A DNA stretch of 51,160 nt from an uncultured Clostridium sp. (GTDB taxonomy: Bacteria > Bacillota > Clostridia > TANB77 > CAG-508): assembly GCA_947648495.1 (NCBI GenBank), contig CANSOA010000014.1, forward strand, positions 1 to 51,160, in the 5' to 3' direction. Positions 7,865-17,001 of the stretch are shown piece by piece. A program made the position numbers and the translations under genes. The notes beneath the pieces were generated by a model. The model ran no database searches and was not told the DNA's origin. It saw only the letters and a list, made by a program, of their open reading frames with translations. Numbering within the stretch: position 1 is the first letter of the stretch; each line of letters opens with the position of its first letter.

Positions 7865-8596
7865 ATGATTGGATTTGGAGAATGTGGAGGATTTGCTAAG
7901 CAACGGAATTTGGAAATCACTAGCTTGTCAGACAAACGTCTGATGTTGATTGACCCAACTGTTGATGGTTTCTATGACAACGTTCTGCAGTTCTCAACTG
8001 GAAGATCTGAGAAAATTAATTTATTTATCGAGGCAGTTCGCGAAGTGCAAGAGGAAAAGCTTACTCCGTTTTGGAGACCTGTTATGGATCCTTCAGAGAT
8101 AAACGGAAAGATTGTCTATATGAAAGGGGAGCCACCAGCAGCGGGACATTCTTACAATTGGTGGAAGGCAGAAGCCGAGAAGATGCCTTCTGTTGAAGGA
8201 AACATTTGGCTTCTAGGAAATGAGTGTCAATACTATGCTGATGAAGTGGCTCTGATAAATCAATATGTTGCAGAAGGACATGACTTGTATGAAGCGATTT
8301 ATAATGTTGTCATCAAGTCAGCAGAATTTGGGTACTATATTGATTCAAAAAGAGAAACAAGAGGTTTGGAGGTAACAGGTTCTCGTGAAATATGCGGGCG
8401 TTACGATTTAGGAAATACGACTAAAATCCTGAGTTGCTCGAGTGAAAGATATGGTGGTTTTTGGAAAGCTGGTGGTGAATGGGATTTCAATAGCGTCGAA
8501 TCTCCGTTGGCCGACCTTAGCCATCGCAATAGTGTAGATAAAGACAACGATGATAGTGTGGGATGGCTTGTGCTTCCATGTAGATCAGTTCACTGA
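7865..8596 (+). CDS. Hypothetical protein, likely horizontally acquired
   Basis: A 243-residue soluble protein with strong SD (AAGGAGG) and consensus promoter. No enzyme family is recognised. The second half (VTGSREICGRYDLGNT, GGFWKAGGEWDF, PLADL, and the end DDSVGWLVLP) resembles, from memory, a group of uncharacterised proteins from Patescibacteria/CPR genomes. Codon use differs from neighbours: more CTG, CTT, GTT and GCC, less A-rich, which suggests transfer. Codon 14 (7904-7906) is an in-frame CGG that must be read as a triplet, because a +1 shift there leads to a stop after twelve codons. Function unknown. Confidence 0.6.
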   Translation: MIGFGECGGFAKQRNLEITSLSDKRLMLIDPTVDGFYDNVLQFSTGRSEKINLFIEAVREVQEEKLTPFWRPVMDPSEINGKIVYMKGEPPAAGHSYNWWKAEAEKMPSVEGNIWLLGNECQYYADEVALINQYVAEGHDLYEAIYNVVIKSAEFGYYIDSKRETRGLEVTGSREICGRYDLGNTTKILSCSSERYGGFWKAGGEWDFNSVESPLADLSHRNSVDKDNDDSVGWLVLPCRSVH

Positions 8597-8610
8597 AAAT
8601 GATTTCTAAA

Positions 8611-8646
8611 AGAGATAGGACTTGCTTATTGGCAGGTTCTATTTCA
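8611..8646 (+). terminator. Rho-independent terminator
   Basis: ATAGGACTTGC (8615-8625) pairs over 11 bp, including G-U pairs, with GCAGGTTCTAT (8632-8642); then TTTC. It lies just after the hypothetical gene at 7865. Confidence 0.7.
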
Positions 8647-8787
8647 ATTTTAAGAAAGGATATAAAGGAATATGGAGAAAAACAATTATTAAAAAATTAT
8701 TTAGACTAGATTATGTTTTAGAGAAATTAGATTAAAAAATCTTCTCAATATTGCGAAAAATTTTACTTTTTGAAAAGAAGTGAGGAC

Positions 8788-8832
8788 ATGAAACATGTGA
8801 CAACATTAAACGAAAAAGACGGTGGTGATTGA
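8788..8832 (+). CDS. Possible 14-residue peptide
   Basis: The stretch 8597-8950 has no ordinary gene. It holds a possible micro-ORF, MKHVTTLNEKDGGD, preceded by AAGTGAGG five bases upstream and followed by the terminator at 8853-8890. It could be a tiny peptide or chance. No family recognised. Confidence 0.2.
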   Translation: MKHVTTLNEKDGGD

Positions 8833-8852
8833 GTTCGTTAATTAATCAAGTA

Positions 8853-8890
8853 AAAAGAAAACCTAATTTTCAAAATTAGGTTTTCTTTTT
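8853..8890 (+). terminator. Strong rho-independent terminator
   Basis: AGAAAACCTAATTT and AAATTAGGTTTTCT form a long stem with a tiny loop, followed by TTTTT. It insulates the gene at 8951. Confidence 0.85.
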
Positions 8891-8950
8891 GCTTGCTATT
8901 TTTTGCAACTAATGCTATAATAATATCAGTTTTATTTTGAGGTGAGAAAA

Positions 8951-9820
8951 ATGAAAAGAGCGATACGAAAATTTGTAAGTCATTTAAATGGAAGAAATAA
9001 ATATCTATTTTTTATGGCATTAATTTTAATTTGTATAGTAGCTTTGAGTTTAAGTATCTATGTTCAATTTTTCTATAAATACTCCGACACTGACCCATTT
9101 ATGATTGGAATTAATATTGGGGCCAAAAAAACGGCTGAAGAATATGATTTATTAAAAAGCAGTTTTAATGAATTATTCCAAAATAATGTCAAAATTAATT
9201 CCAAAGAACTTAGAGTAAGAAAATTAGAAAATAATGAAGAAATTGTGTATACAGCTTATAATTTAGTAAATCAAGACGAAACATTCTATAGTGTAGATGC
9301 CCAAATTCCCATCTTAAATATTGACTCAGAAATTGCCAAAAAAATAAATCAAGAAATAAAAAATGAATATTACAACAAAGCGAATTCCATTATGAGACAA
9401 AACGAAGGAAATACAATTTATAAAGTTTCGTATAAAGCATATGTTAATTCAGATGTTTTATCATTGGTTATCAAAGCTTCTCTAAAAGAAGAGGGAAAAT
9501 CAGAAAGAGTTTTCATTCAGACTTATAACTACAGCTTTTCAAAGGAAGAATTAATTTCGTTAAAAGATTTAATTGAACTTAAAAAAACTACGATTGAATC
9601 TGTTCAAAACAGTATTCAAACTGAAATAAAAAAGGCATATGACAATGCAAAAATTATAGCGGTAGAATATGGTAATTTGTATGAACGAGATTTATCAAAT
9701 GAAATGTATCAAGTAGAAAAAACTCCAAATTATTTTTTGACAGATGATGGTTATGTCTATCTTGTATATGCCTATGGAAACAACGATTATACAAATGAAA
9801 TGGATATTGTAATTTTTTAA
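8951..9820 (+). CDS. Membrane-anchored DUF4163/DUF3298 (PdaC/RsiV-like) protein
   Basis: A 289-residue protein. I chose ATG 8951 because GAGGTGAG lies at the right distance; an in-frame GTG at 8942 is part of that SD. One N-terminal membrane helix (about 20-42) places the rest outside the cell. The extracellular part fits the DUF4163-DUF3298 pair: QIPILNIDSEIAKKINQEI early, then FSKEELISLKDL and NYFLTDDGYVYLVYAYGN near the end. This module is found in the anti-sigma factor RsiV and near the deacetylase PdaC, where it can bind lysozyme or wall ligands. No sigma-factor gene is adjacent, so the role is open. It is probably co-transcribed with the YibE/F-like gene 20 bases downstream. Confidence 0.7.
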   Translation: MKRAIRKFVSHLNGRNKYLFFMALILICIVALSLSIYVQFFYKYSDTDPFMIGINIGAKKTAEEYDLLKSSFNELFQNNVKINSKELRVRKLENNEEIVYTAYNLVNQDETFYSVDAQIPILNIDSEIAKKINQEIKNEYYNKANSIMRQNEGNTIYKVSYKAYVNSDVLSLVIKASLKEEGKSERVFIQTYNYSFSKEELISLKDLIELKKTTIESVQNSIQTEIKKAYDNAKIIAVEYGNLYERDLSNEMYQVEKTPNYFLTDDGYVYLVYAYGNNDYTNEMDIVIF

Positions 9821-9840
9821 AATAAGAGGAGGAACAAACC

Positions 9841-11046
9841 TTGAAAAAACTGATGTTATGTATGGCTGTATTTATACTAATAATGAGTTTTACCGCAAAA
9901 ATCTATGCGACAACAGAAGACAGTTCTCTTCTTTCAGAAGCGGAAACGCAAATGCAAGAAGAAGCAAGTACGCAAATCGACTGTGAAGCAATTGTTGTCA
10001 AGGTGGGCGATGTTAAAGAAATAGAGACAGGTTCTATTACTGATACGATACAAGAAGTTACCATAGAAATATTAGATGGAGCCTATGAGGCAGAAGAATT
10101 TACCACTAATTATGTTTTGTCTTATGATATGGAAGGGAAAATCAAAGCTTACGAATTGGAAGTAGGGGACAAAGTTAGTGTGCAGTTGATTGAAGATGAA
10201 AAAGGAGATGTCACAGCAACGGTTCAAAATGTAATTCGAGATGGTTATATTTTTATCATGTTTGGGCTATTTTTATTGAGTATTCTTTTAATTGGTGGAA
10301 AACAAGGAATTAAGGCTATTGTAGGATTATTAATCACAATTTTAGCTGTTTACTTTGTCTTAATCAAAGGAATTTATTTAGGATATGATGCAGTATTGAT
10401 GACAATTGTTACATCAGCAATAATTATTGTACTTACATTTATTATTATTGGCGGATTTAGCAAAAAAATATTGACAGCAGCTTTGGGGACATTAGGTGGC
10501 GTTATTTCAAGTGGAATTGTGGCTGTTATTTTCAGTCATTTAGCCAAGCTTTCAGGTGGATGCGAAGATGCAATACAACTTAGTATGAATATCAATACGG
10601 TTAATTTTAATTTTAGAGATTTAATATTTGCAGGAATTGTCATTTCTGCGTTAGGTGCTTGTATGGATGTTGGAATGTCAATTGCCTCAAGTTTGGACGA
10701 GATAAAAAACAAAACAAAAGATATTTCTTGGAAAGAACTGTTCAAAAGTGGAATGAATATTGGCAAAGATGTCATTGGAACTATGACAAATACGCTAATA
10801 CTAGCCTATGTAGGTGGAGCTTTAACATTAATTTTACTATTTTTAGCTTGTGATATGGGATTAACCGAAATTCTAAACAAAGAGACCATTTCAGAAGAAA
10901 TTATATCCGCGATTGCAGGAAGTATGGGAGTTGTATTTACTGTTCCGATAACAGCGATTATTTATGCTATTTTAAATCGAAGAAAGACAGTTTATAAAAC
11001 TATTTCGGAAAATAAAGTAGAGGGAAATAGAAGTTTGAAATTATAA
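9841..11046 (+). CDS. YibE/F-like multipass membrane protein
   Basis: A 401-residue protein starting with TTG after AGGAGG. It has a signal peptide (about 1-23), a small extracytoplasmic beta-rich region (about 40-125, including YELEVGDKVSVQL) and about seven or eight membrane helices, with FIIIGGFSKKILTAALGTLGGVISSG and a cytoplasmic loop ASSLDEIKNKTKDISW. This is the arrangement of the YibE/F family found in many Firmicutes. The biochemical function is not established; members are sometimes linked to transport. Downstream comes a MITE-like repeat rather than a clear terminator. Confidence 0.8.
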   Translation: MKKLMLCMAVFILIMSFTAKIYATTEDSSLLSEAETQMQEEASTQIDCEAIVVKVGDVKEIETGSITDTIQEVTIEILDGAYEAEEFTTNYVLSYDMEGKIKAYELEVGDKVSVQLIEDEKGDVTATVQNVIRDGYIFIMFGLFLLSILLIGGKQGIKAIVGLLITILAVYFVLIKGIYLGYDAVLMTIVTSAIIIVLTFIIIGGFSKKILTAALGTLGGVISSGIVAVIFSHLAKLSGGCEDAIQLSMNINTVNFNFRDLIFAGIVISALGACMDVGMSIASSLDEIKNKTKDISWKELFKSGMNIGKDVIGTMTNTLILAYVGGALTLILLFLACDMGLTEILNKETISEEIISAIAGSMGVVFTVPITAIIYAILNRRKTVYKTISENKVEGNRSLKL

Positions 11047-11095
11047 TATGATAAAAAAGACTTGCTAAACTAAAATTTATAGAATATAATATACA

Positions 11096-11228
11096 GTAGG
11101 GGCGATTATTAATCGCCCGTTGACGGAATGAAAACAGATAGAGGGGTATTAAATAGATAGAAAATTATAAAAAAATAAACTAATTACAAAAATATCTTTA
11201 AGCGGGCGATTGATAATCGCCCTTACGA
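11096..11228. mobile_element. MITE/REP-like element with palindromic ends
   Basis: GTAGGGGCGATTATTAATCG (11096 onward) and, in inverse orientation, GTAAGGGCGATTATCAATCG (read from 11228 on the minus strand) bracket about 80 bp of AT-rich filler. Each end is itself a palindrome (GGGCGATT...AATCGCCC). Such GGGCGAT-N-ATCGCCC repeats are, from memory, widespread in bacterial intergenic regions. There is no coding capacity. Confidence 0.6.
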
Positions 11229-11238
11229 AGGAGGAAAA

Positions 11239-11391
<153 letters not shown>

Positions 11392-11536
11392 ATAAAGAAG
11401 AGAAACAGTTTATAATAAAGATGTAATGAAATAGTATCTTTTTATAAATTGTTTTTATTTTTGAAAAGGAAAGAAGGTGAGTGAATAAAAAATTGAGCAA
11501 AAGAAAAAAATAAGTAGAAAGAAAGGGAGAAATAAA

Positions 11537-13321
11537 ATGTTAAAGGAAAAAGAAGGTATTACTTTAATTGCTTTAGTAATTACCATTATAGTATTATTAA
11601 TCTTAGCAGGTATAACACTAGCTTTAGTTTCTGGAGAGAATGGAATTTTAAAAAGAGCAGAACAATCCGTTATAGTAACAGAGCAAGAGAAATTCAAAGA
11701 GAATTTTGAATTGGATATGGAAGCCAAAAAAATAGAATATTATGAAAATAAATATGTAGCAGGAGAATTTACCGAAAATTTCTATGATTATTTGGAAAAA
11801 GAACTGGAAGGAAAAGACTACATAGAAACTGACAGCGGAGGAAAAATTTACAAAGATGAAGAAGGAAAATTACACTATTCTGATAAAAATGGAAATACGG
11901 CAACTATAATAATAGATAAAGAAGGAAATATTACGCTAGATGATATAAAAATAAATGGAACACAAGATAAGCAAGATGATGAAAATGGCGAAGATAAGGA
12001 AGATGAAGAAGATACAAGCAGTCAGAATTTATTGTTATATAGTTCTTTTGAAGAAAAAAAAGATGACTCTATCTTTAAAGATAAAGTCACAAATCAGATG
12101 GCACAAGTTATAAATGATACAATACAATATAAAAATAAACAAGGACAAATAGGATATGGGTGTGCCTATTTTCCAGCAATTAATGGAGATGATAGACTAT
12201 ATCAGAATAATCCAGAATTGAATTTTGGAACAAAAGATTTTACAATTGAATTTTGGGCTAATTATGGTGAACAAGTTACAGCATATACAATGTTTTGTTC
12301 AGATAACAACAATAATCAATTGCAATTTTTAATAAATGATGCAGCGAGCGACGGAAAAATAACTGTTGCAATAACAGGTTATAGTAGAATTATCAATACA
12401 GGATTGAGTTATAAAGATAGCATGAATCAATGGATGCATTATGCTTTAGTAAGAAAAGATGGAGTATTTACGATTTACCAAAACGGAAAAAATGTAGGTC
12501 AATCAACAGGATATGAACACATAGGAATTGATTTATCTCAATTTTCAATTGGTGGAAATGGTGATGGAAAAACAGCCTATAAAGGATATATTGATAATTT
12601 TGCCATTTATAATATGGCAAAATATACAGCGGATTTCGTACCAAGTAAAACAATAGAAAATAATAATCTAATTTCCTATTTTGACTTCGAATCTGAAAAC
12701 AAAGATGAAGCTGAAATTAGAAATATTTATAATCGAATAAATGATAAAGAATATATCAATATAGGAAAGGTATATACAACGCCTGAAAATAAAAAAATAG
12801 GAAACAGAAGTGCCTATTTTCCTGCTACAGTAACCAATAATCGTTTAATAGAAAATAATCCAGAATTGAATTTTGGAACAGAAGATTTTACAATTGAATT
12901 TTGGGCTAATTATGGTGAACAAGTTACAACATTTACAATGTTTTGTTCAGATAATAACAATAGTCAATTACAATTTTTTATGAATGATGCAGCGAGCAAT
13001 GGAAAAATAACGGTTGCTATAATGAGTAATTATACTAGAATTATCAATACAGGATTGAGTTATAAAGATAGCATGAATCAATGGGTGCATTATGCTTTAG
13101 TAAGAAAAGATGGAGTATTTACGATTTACCAAAACGGGAAGAATGTAGGTCAAGCAACAGGATATGAGCAGATAGGAATTGATTTATCTCAATTTTCAAT
13201 TGGTGGAAATGGTGATGGTAAGTCAGGTTATAAAGGATATATTGATGATTTTGCGATTTATAATATAGCAAAATATACGACAGATTTTGTGCCGAAGGAA
13301 AAACCATTAAAAAATGATTAA
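11537..13321 (+). CDS. Secreted protein with pilin-type leader and two LamG domains
   Basis: A 594-residue protein. KEKEGITLIALVITIIVLLI at residues 3-22 is a prepilin-type leader and hydrophobic helix (likely cleavage after Gly7), a form common in Clostridia. An acidic, coiled region (about 50-165) follows, then two LamG/concanavalin-like domains (about 168-375 and 380-590). Each has LNFGT-x-DFTIEFWANYGEQ, MFCSDNNN and GYID-DFAIYNMAKYT. The two domains are nearly identical at DNA level, implying recent duplication or gene conversion. It is likely exported through the prepilin peptidase route or displayed at the surface, perhaps binding glycans; the ligand is unknown. No other pilus genes are nearby. 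Confidence 0.75.
   Translation: MLKEKEGITLIALVITIIVLLILAGITLALVSGENGILKRAEQSVIVTEQEKFKENFELDMEAKKIEYYENKYVAGEFTENFYDYLEKELEGKDYIETDSGGKIYKDEEGKLHYSDKNGNTATIIIDKEGNITLDDIKINGTQDKQDDENGEDKEDEEDTSSQNLLLYSSFEEKKDDSIFKDKVTNQMAQVINDTIQYKNKQGQIGYGCAYFPAINGDDRLYQNNPELNFGTKDFTIEFWANYGEQVTAYTMFCSDNNNNQLQFLINDAASDGKITVAITGYSRIINTGLSYKDSMNQWMHYALVRKDGVFTIYQNGKNVGQSTGYEHIGIDLSQFSIGGNGDGKTAYKGYIDNFAIYNMAKYTADFVPSKTIENNNLISYFDFESENKDEAEIRNIYNRINDKEYINIGKVYTTPENKKIGNRSAYFPATVTNNRLIENNPELNFGTEDFTIEFWANYGEQVTTFTMFCSDNNNSQLQFFMNDAASNGKITVAIMSNYTRIINTGLSYKDSMNQWVHYALVRKDGVFTIYQNGKNVGQATGYEQIGIDLSQFSIGGNGDGKSGYKGYIDDFAIYNIAKYTTDFVPKEKPLKND
12165..13293 (+). repeat. Tandem intragenic duplication of the LamG-coding unit
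   Basis: The segments at about 12165-12645 and 12810-13293 are near-identical, with long perfect stretches such as ACAATTGAATTTTGGGCTAA and GGATTGAGTTATAAAGATAG. The second copy has a 3-bp insertion (extra Asn) in the ITGYSRI/IMSNYTRI segment. Confidence 0.9.
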
Positions 13322-13347
13322 AAAATCAATCAAAGCATATTTTTATC

Positions 13348-13387
13348 AAATTGTCAAGTTGACAATTTGCATAAAATATGATATAAT
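13348..13387 (+). promoter_or_regulatory. Palindromic promoter element, copy 1
   Basis: AAATTGTCAA-G-TTGACAATTT (13348-13368) is a perfect palindrome whose right arm contains a -35 box TTGACA (13359-13364), 17 bp before TATAAT (13382-13387). The start point would fall in the terminator hairpin at 13395, so any product is tiny. The minus-strand counterpart has a weak -10 (TTTGAT). It is related to the element at 19432-19490. Confidence 0.65.
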
Positions 13388-13394
13388 AAAAAAT

Positions 13395-13425
13395 GAGGGT
13401 ATTTTATTAAAATTCCCTCATCTTT
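13395..13425. terminator. Bidirectional terminator between the LamG gene and pflA
   Basis: GAGGG...CCCTC with ATTTT...AAAAT inside, T-rich on the plus side (ATCTTTT) and A-rich upstream (TTTTTT on the minus strand). It serves the converging LamG and pflA transcripts. Confidence 0.8.
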
Positions 13426-13437
13426 TATTGAAAAATT

Positions 13438-14166
13438 CTAAATTTCTAAAATATTTTTTGCTTTTTTAATTTCCTCATCAGTAGGAGATTTGACATTTTC
13501 CAATTCATAGCGAACGCCTAACTCTTCCCATTTGAATTTTCCTAAATTGTGATATGGCAAAATTTCGACTTTTTCCACTGTTTTTAAAGTAGAAATAAAT
13601 TCTTTTAATTTTTTTAAATCGCTTTCCTCATCTGTAAAATTAGGAATTAAAACTTGTCGAATCCACATGGGAATCGAGTTTTCACTTAAATATTTAGCAA
13701 AATTTAAAGTATTTGTATTAGGTGCACCAGTTAAATTGATGCATTTTTGATTGTCAATGTGCTTGATGTCCAGCAAAACAAGGTCTGTGAATTTGAGAAG
13801 TTCTTTGATTTTGTCCGTTAATGGCAGACTTCCAGAAGTGTCTAACGCCGTGTGAATTTTTTTATCTTTTAAATTTTTAAAAAGTTCTGTTACAAAATCA
13901 GTTTGCAATAATGGTTCGCCACCAGAAACAGTAACACCTCCATTAGATACATCAATATAAGGCTTTAGACGTTTTGCTTTTTTTAAAATCTCATGAACCG
14001 AATAAGCAGTTCCACCAGAAGCTTCCCAAGTATCACGATTATGACAATATTTACATTTTAAAGGACAGCCTTGCATAAAAATGACAAAACGTATACCCGG
14101 TCCATCCACTGTCCCAAATGATTCAAAAGAATGAATTCTACCCATCTTATTTTCTATATTTTCCAT
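13438..14166 (-). CDS. pflA: Pyruvate formate-lyase activating enzyme
   Basis: A 242-residue radical SAM enzyme that makes the glycyl radical on PflB using S-adenosylmethionine and a 4Fe-4S cluster. The cluster motif is GCPLKCKYCHNRD (C-x3-C-x2-C), near residue 30; GGVTVSGGEPLLQ follows at about 75. I chose ATG 14166 (MENIENK), with GAAAAGGA upstream, over a start at 14205 because the latter lies inside the terminator hairpin downstream of pflB. It follows pflB on the same strand with about 60 bases between; partial read-through of the hairpin would keep activase levels below those of PflB (inference). Confidence 0.95.
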   Translation of the reverse strand: MENIENKMGRIHSFESFGTVDGPGIRFVIFMQGCPLKCKYCHNRDTWEASGGTAYSVHEILKKAKRLKPYIDVSNGGVTVSGGEPLLQTDFVTELFKNLKDKKIHTALDTSGSLPLTDKIKELLKFTDLVLLDIKHIDNQKCINLTGAPNTNTLNFAKYLSENSIPMWIRQVLIPNFTDEESDLKKLKEFISTLKTVEKVEILPYHNLGKFKWEELGVRYELENVKSPTDEEIKKAKNILEI

Positions 14167-14186
14167 TTTTTTTCCTTTTCTATCCA

Positions 14187-14213
14187 TTATAAAAGGCACG
14201 GGCAACCCGTGCC
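14187..14213 (-). terminator. Terminator/attenuator between pflB and pflA
   Basis: On the minus strand GGCACGGG-TTG-CCCGTGCC forms an 8-bp GC-rich stem followed by TTTTAT. It ends or attenuates the pflB message before pflA. Confidence 0.85.
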
Positions 14214-14222
14214 TTTAGTTAT

Positions 14223-16457
14223 TTATAAAGATTCGTGAATGGTACGATGGATGACATCCAATTGTTGTTCACGTGTTAATTTTGTAAAGTTTACCGCATA
14301 TCCAGAAACACGAATGGTAAGTTGTGGATATTTTTCAGGGTGTTCCATAGCATCTTCTAGTAAACTTCTATCAAAAACATTGACATTAATGTGATGACTG
14401 TGTTGCACAAAATAGCCATCTAACAAAGAAACCAAATTATGAACACGAGTTTGTTCATCTTTTCCTAACGTTTTTGGTGTAACCGCAAAAGTATACGAAA
14501 TACCATCTTCTGCGTGTTTGTAAGGCAATTTTGCAATCGTATTTAAAACAGCAACAGAACCATTGGTATCACGTCCATGAATTGGATTGGCACCAGGTCC
14601 AAATGGACTACCAGCGCGTCTTCCGTCAGGTGTACTACCAGTTGCTTTTCCATAGACAACATTAGACGTAATCGTTAAAATAGACATGGTTGGTTTTGAA
14701 TTTCGGTATGTTTTTTGACTGCGTAGTTTTGCCATAAATGTTTTTACAATTTCAACGGCTATGCTATCTACTCGGTCGTCGTCGTTTCCGTATTTTGGAA
14801 AATCGCCTTCAATTTCGTAATCAACCGCTAATCCAGTTTCGTCACGAATTACTTTTACTTTGGCGTATTTCATAGCAGAAAAAGAGTCGGCAACAATAGA
14901 AAGTCCTGCAATACCGCATGCCATCGTACGAAGAATTTCACGGTCATGAAGAGACATTGCTAGACTTTCATAGCAGTATTTGTCATGCATATAATGAATG
15001 ATATTTAATGCTTCAATATAAGTTTTGGCAACCCAATCCATCATACAATCGAATTTTTGCCATACTTCATTGTAATCTAAATATTCGGAAGTGACTGGTT
15101 CGAATCTTGAGGTAATTTGTTTGCCAGAAATTTCATCACGTCCACCATTGATGGCATATAACAAGGTTTTTGCTAAATTAGCACGAGCGCCGAAAAATTG
15201 CATTTGCTTTCCAATACGCATAGCAGAGACGCAACAAGCGATTCCATAATCGTCGCCCCAATATTCTCGCATTAAGTCATCATTTTCATATTGGATGGAA
15301 CTTGTGTTGATTGATAATTTGGCGGTATAATCCTTAAAACCTTGTGGTAAATTATTTGACCAAAGCACGGTTAAATTTGGCTCTGGTGCAGGACCTAAAG
15401 TTTCTAATGTGTGCAACATTCGAAAAGAGTTTTTGGTGACTAAAGTACGTCCATCAATTCCTTGCCCAGCAATGCTTTCTGTTACCCAAACAGGATCTCC
15501 ACTGAATAACTCATCGTATTCTGGTGTACGTAAGAAACGAATCATACGTAATTTCATAACGAAATGGTCCATGATTTCTTGAGCTTCTTCCTCTGTGATG
15601 ACCTTGTTTTTTAAATCTCTTTCAAAGTAGATGTCTAAGAAAGTAGAAGTACGACCAATACTCATAGCTGCTCCGTTTTGTTGTTTCGTTGTACCTAAAT
15701 AAGCAAAGTATAGCCATTGTACAGCTTCTTTTGCATTAGAAGCTGGTTTTGAAATATCGAAACCGTATTTTTGAGCTAAGACTTTTAATTCTTCTAAAGC
15801 AATGATTTGATCATGCATTTCTTCGCGTTCTCGAATGATGTCTGATGTGAAATCGCTGGATGTAGTGTTGGCAAATTCTTGCTTTTTCTCGTCAATTAGC
15901 GCATCGACACCATAAAGGGCAACACGACGAAAATCTCCGATGATACGACCACGACCATAACCATCTGGTAAACCTGTGATTAGATGTGAACTACGTGCTG
16001 CACGAATGTCTGGTGTATAGGCAGTAAATACGCCGTCATTGTGAGAACGACGGTAATTATGGTAGATATCTTCGATTTTATCAGATACTTTGACATCATA
16101 AGCAGCGCAAGATTTTTCAACAATACGAATTCCACCATTTGGCATAATGGCACGTTTTAAAGGCTTCTCGGTTTGAAGTCCGACGATTTGTTCTAAGTCT
16201 TTATTGATATAGCCTGCTTCGTGGCTTGTAATTGTAGATGCGATGTCGTTTGAAATTTCTAAAACGCCACCATTTTCTTTTTCTTGTTTATATAAATCTA
16301 AAACCGTATTCCAAAGATTTTGGGTTCTTTGTGTTGCATTTGCTAAAAAGGAGCTATCACCTTCATACGGAGTATAATTTTTTTGAATAAAATTTCTGAC
16401 ATTAATTTCCTGTGTCCAATCTCCTTCATTAAAATTGTTCCATTGATCAAATTTCAT
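14223..16457 (-). CDS. pflB: Formate C-acetyltransferase (pyruvate formate-lyase)
   Basis: A 744-residue glycyl radical enzyme converting pyruvate and CoA to acetyl-CoA and formate in anaerobic mixed-acid metabolism. The adjacent catalytic cysteines are seen in [13 protein letters not shown] (around residue 400), and the radical glycine is Gly719 in RVSGYAV, 25 residues from the C-terminus. SD GGAGG precedes ATG. It is transcribed with pflA. The promoter is not obvious in the AT-rich 16458-16682, which separates it from a divergent gene; that stretch also shows no gene. Confidence 0.97.
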   Translation of the reverse strand: MKFDQWNNFNEGDWTQEINVRNFIQKNYTPYEGDSSFLANATQRTQNLWNTVLDLYKQEKENGGVLEISNDIASTITSHEAGYINKDLEQIVGLQTEKPLKRAIMPNGGIRIVEKSCAAYDVKVSDKIEDIYHNYRRSHNDGVFTAYTPDIRAARSSHLITGLPDGYGRGRIIGDFRRVALYGVDALIDEKKQEFANTTSSDFTSDIIREREEMHDQIIALEELKVLAQKYGFDISKPASNAKEAVQWLYFAYLGTTKQQNGAAMSIGRTSTFLDIYFERDLKNKVITEEEAQEIMDHFVMKLRMIRFLRTPEYDELFSGDPVWVTESIAGQGIDGRTLVTKNSFRMLHTLETLGPAPEPNLTVLWSNNLPQGFKDYTAKLSINTSSIQYENDDLMREYWGDDYGIACCVSAMRIGKQMQFFGARANLAKTLLYAINGGRDEISGKQITSRFEPVTSEYLDYNEVWQKFDCMMDWVAKTYIEALNIIHYMHDKYCYESLAMSLHDREILRTMACGIAGLSIVADSFSAMKYAKVKVIRDETGLAVDYEIEGDFPKYGNDDDRVDSIAVEIVKTFMAKLRSQKTYRNSKPTMSILTITSNVVYGKATGSTPDGRRAGSPFGPGANPIHGRDTNGSVAVLNTIAKLPYKHAEDGISYTFAVTPKTLGKDEQTRVHNLVSLLDGYFVQHSHHINVNVFDRSLLEDAMEHPEKYPQLTIRVSGYAVNFTKLTREQQLDVIHRTIHESL

Positions 16458-16682
16458 TTTTATTTCCTCCTATCATTATTTTTTCCTTAAATAAATTTAT
16501 TATTACTTGAAGATAATATCATAAAATATAAAAAATGACAAGTGTGTAAATACAAATCTATAAAATTGTATGAAAAATGAAAAAAATTGTGATTTACATT
16601 AAGAAAAATTTAAAAATAAACTTGTTATTTTTTTCAATATGATATAAAATAAAAAAAATTAGCACTAAAAATGAGGTAAAAG

Positions 16683-16985
16683 ATGTTAGAAAAACGAGAA
16701 GAAGAAAAAATAGTAGAAATAAAGGAATATTGTAATGTTTTTAATTATTTTCATGAGGAATATACAGAAATGTTAAAAAATTTTTTGCAAAGACATGAAA
16801 TTGCAGTTAAAGAAGATGATTGTTTGATTGATTATATTGTTAAAACAAGATTTTTTATGCCAAACTATTCCTTTTATACGATTCCCATTACAAATGCGAT
16901 GTACAATGAAGAAGTTCCAGAAGATATGAAATATGCCTTATTGATGAATAGTTATCAAATGGTTAAAAAAGCTTTTAATCAATAA
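16683..16985 (+). CDS. Hypothetical 100-residue protein
   Basis: A 100-residue, mainly helical soluble protein, acidic at the N-terminus (MLEKREEEKIVEIKEY), with no membrane segment or metal motif. No family is recognised. It is 16 bases upstream of hslO and probably co-transcribed with it; GAGGTAAAAG serves as SD. A conserved stress-response partner is possible but unsupported. Confidence 0.65.
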   Translation: MLEKREEEKIVEIKEYCNVFNYFHEEYTEMLKNFLQRHEIAVKEDDCLIDYIVKTRFFMPNYSFYTIPITNAMYNEEVPEDMKYALLMNSYQMVKKAFNQ

Positions 16986-17001
16986 AAGAAAGGAGAATGA
17001 T

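Noticed and set aside
12468..13307. Minus-strand ORFs in the LamG gene
   Set aside because: Duplicated antisense shadows of the repeated LamG-coding DNA, with no SD and unusual composition.
14167..14205. Upstream start for pflA (MPVPF...)
   Set aside because: Those codons lie in the terminator hairpin after pflB and lack an SD; ATG 14166 has a better one and matches the family N-terminus.
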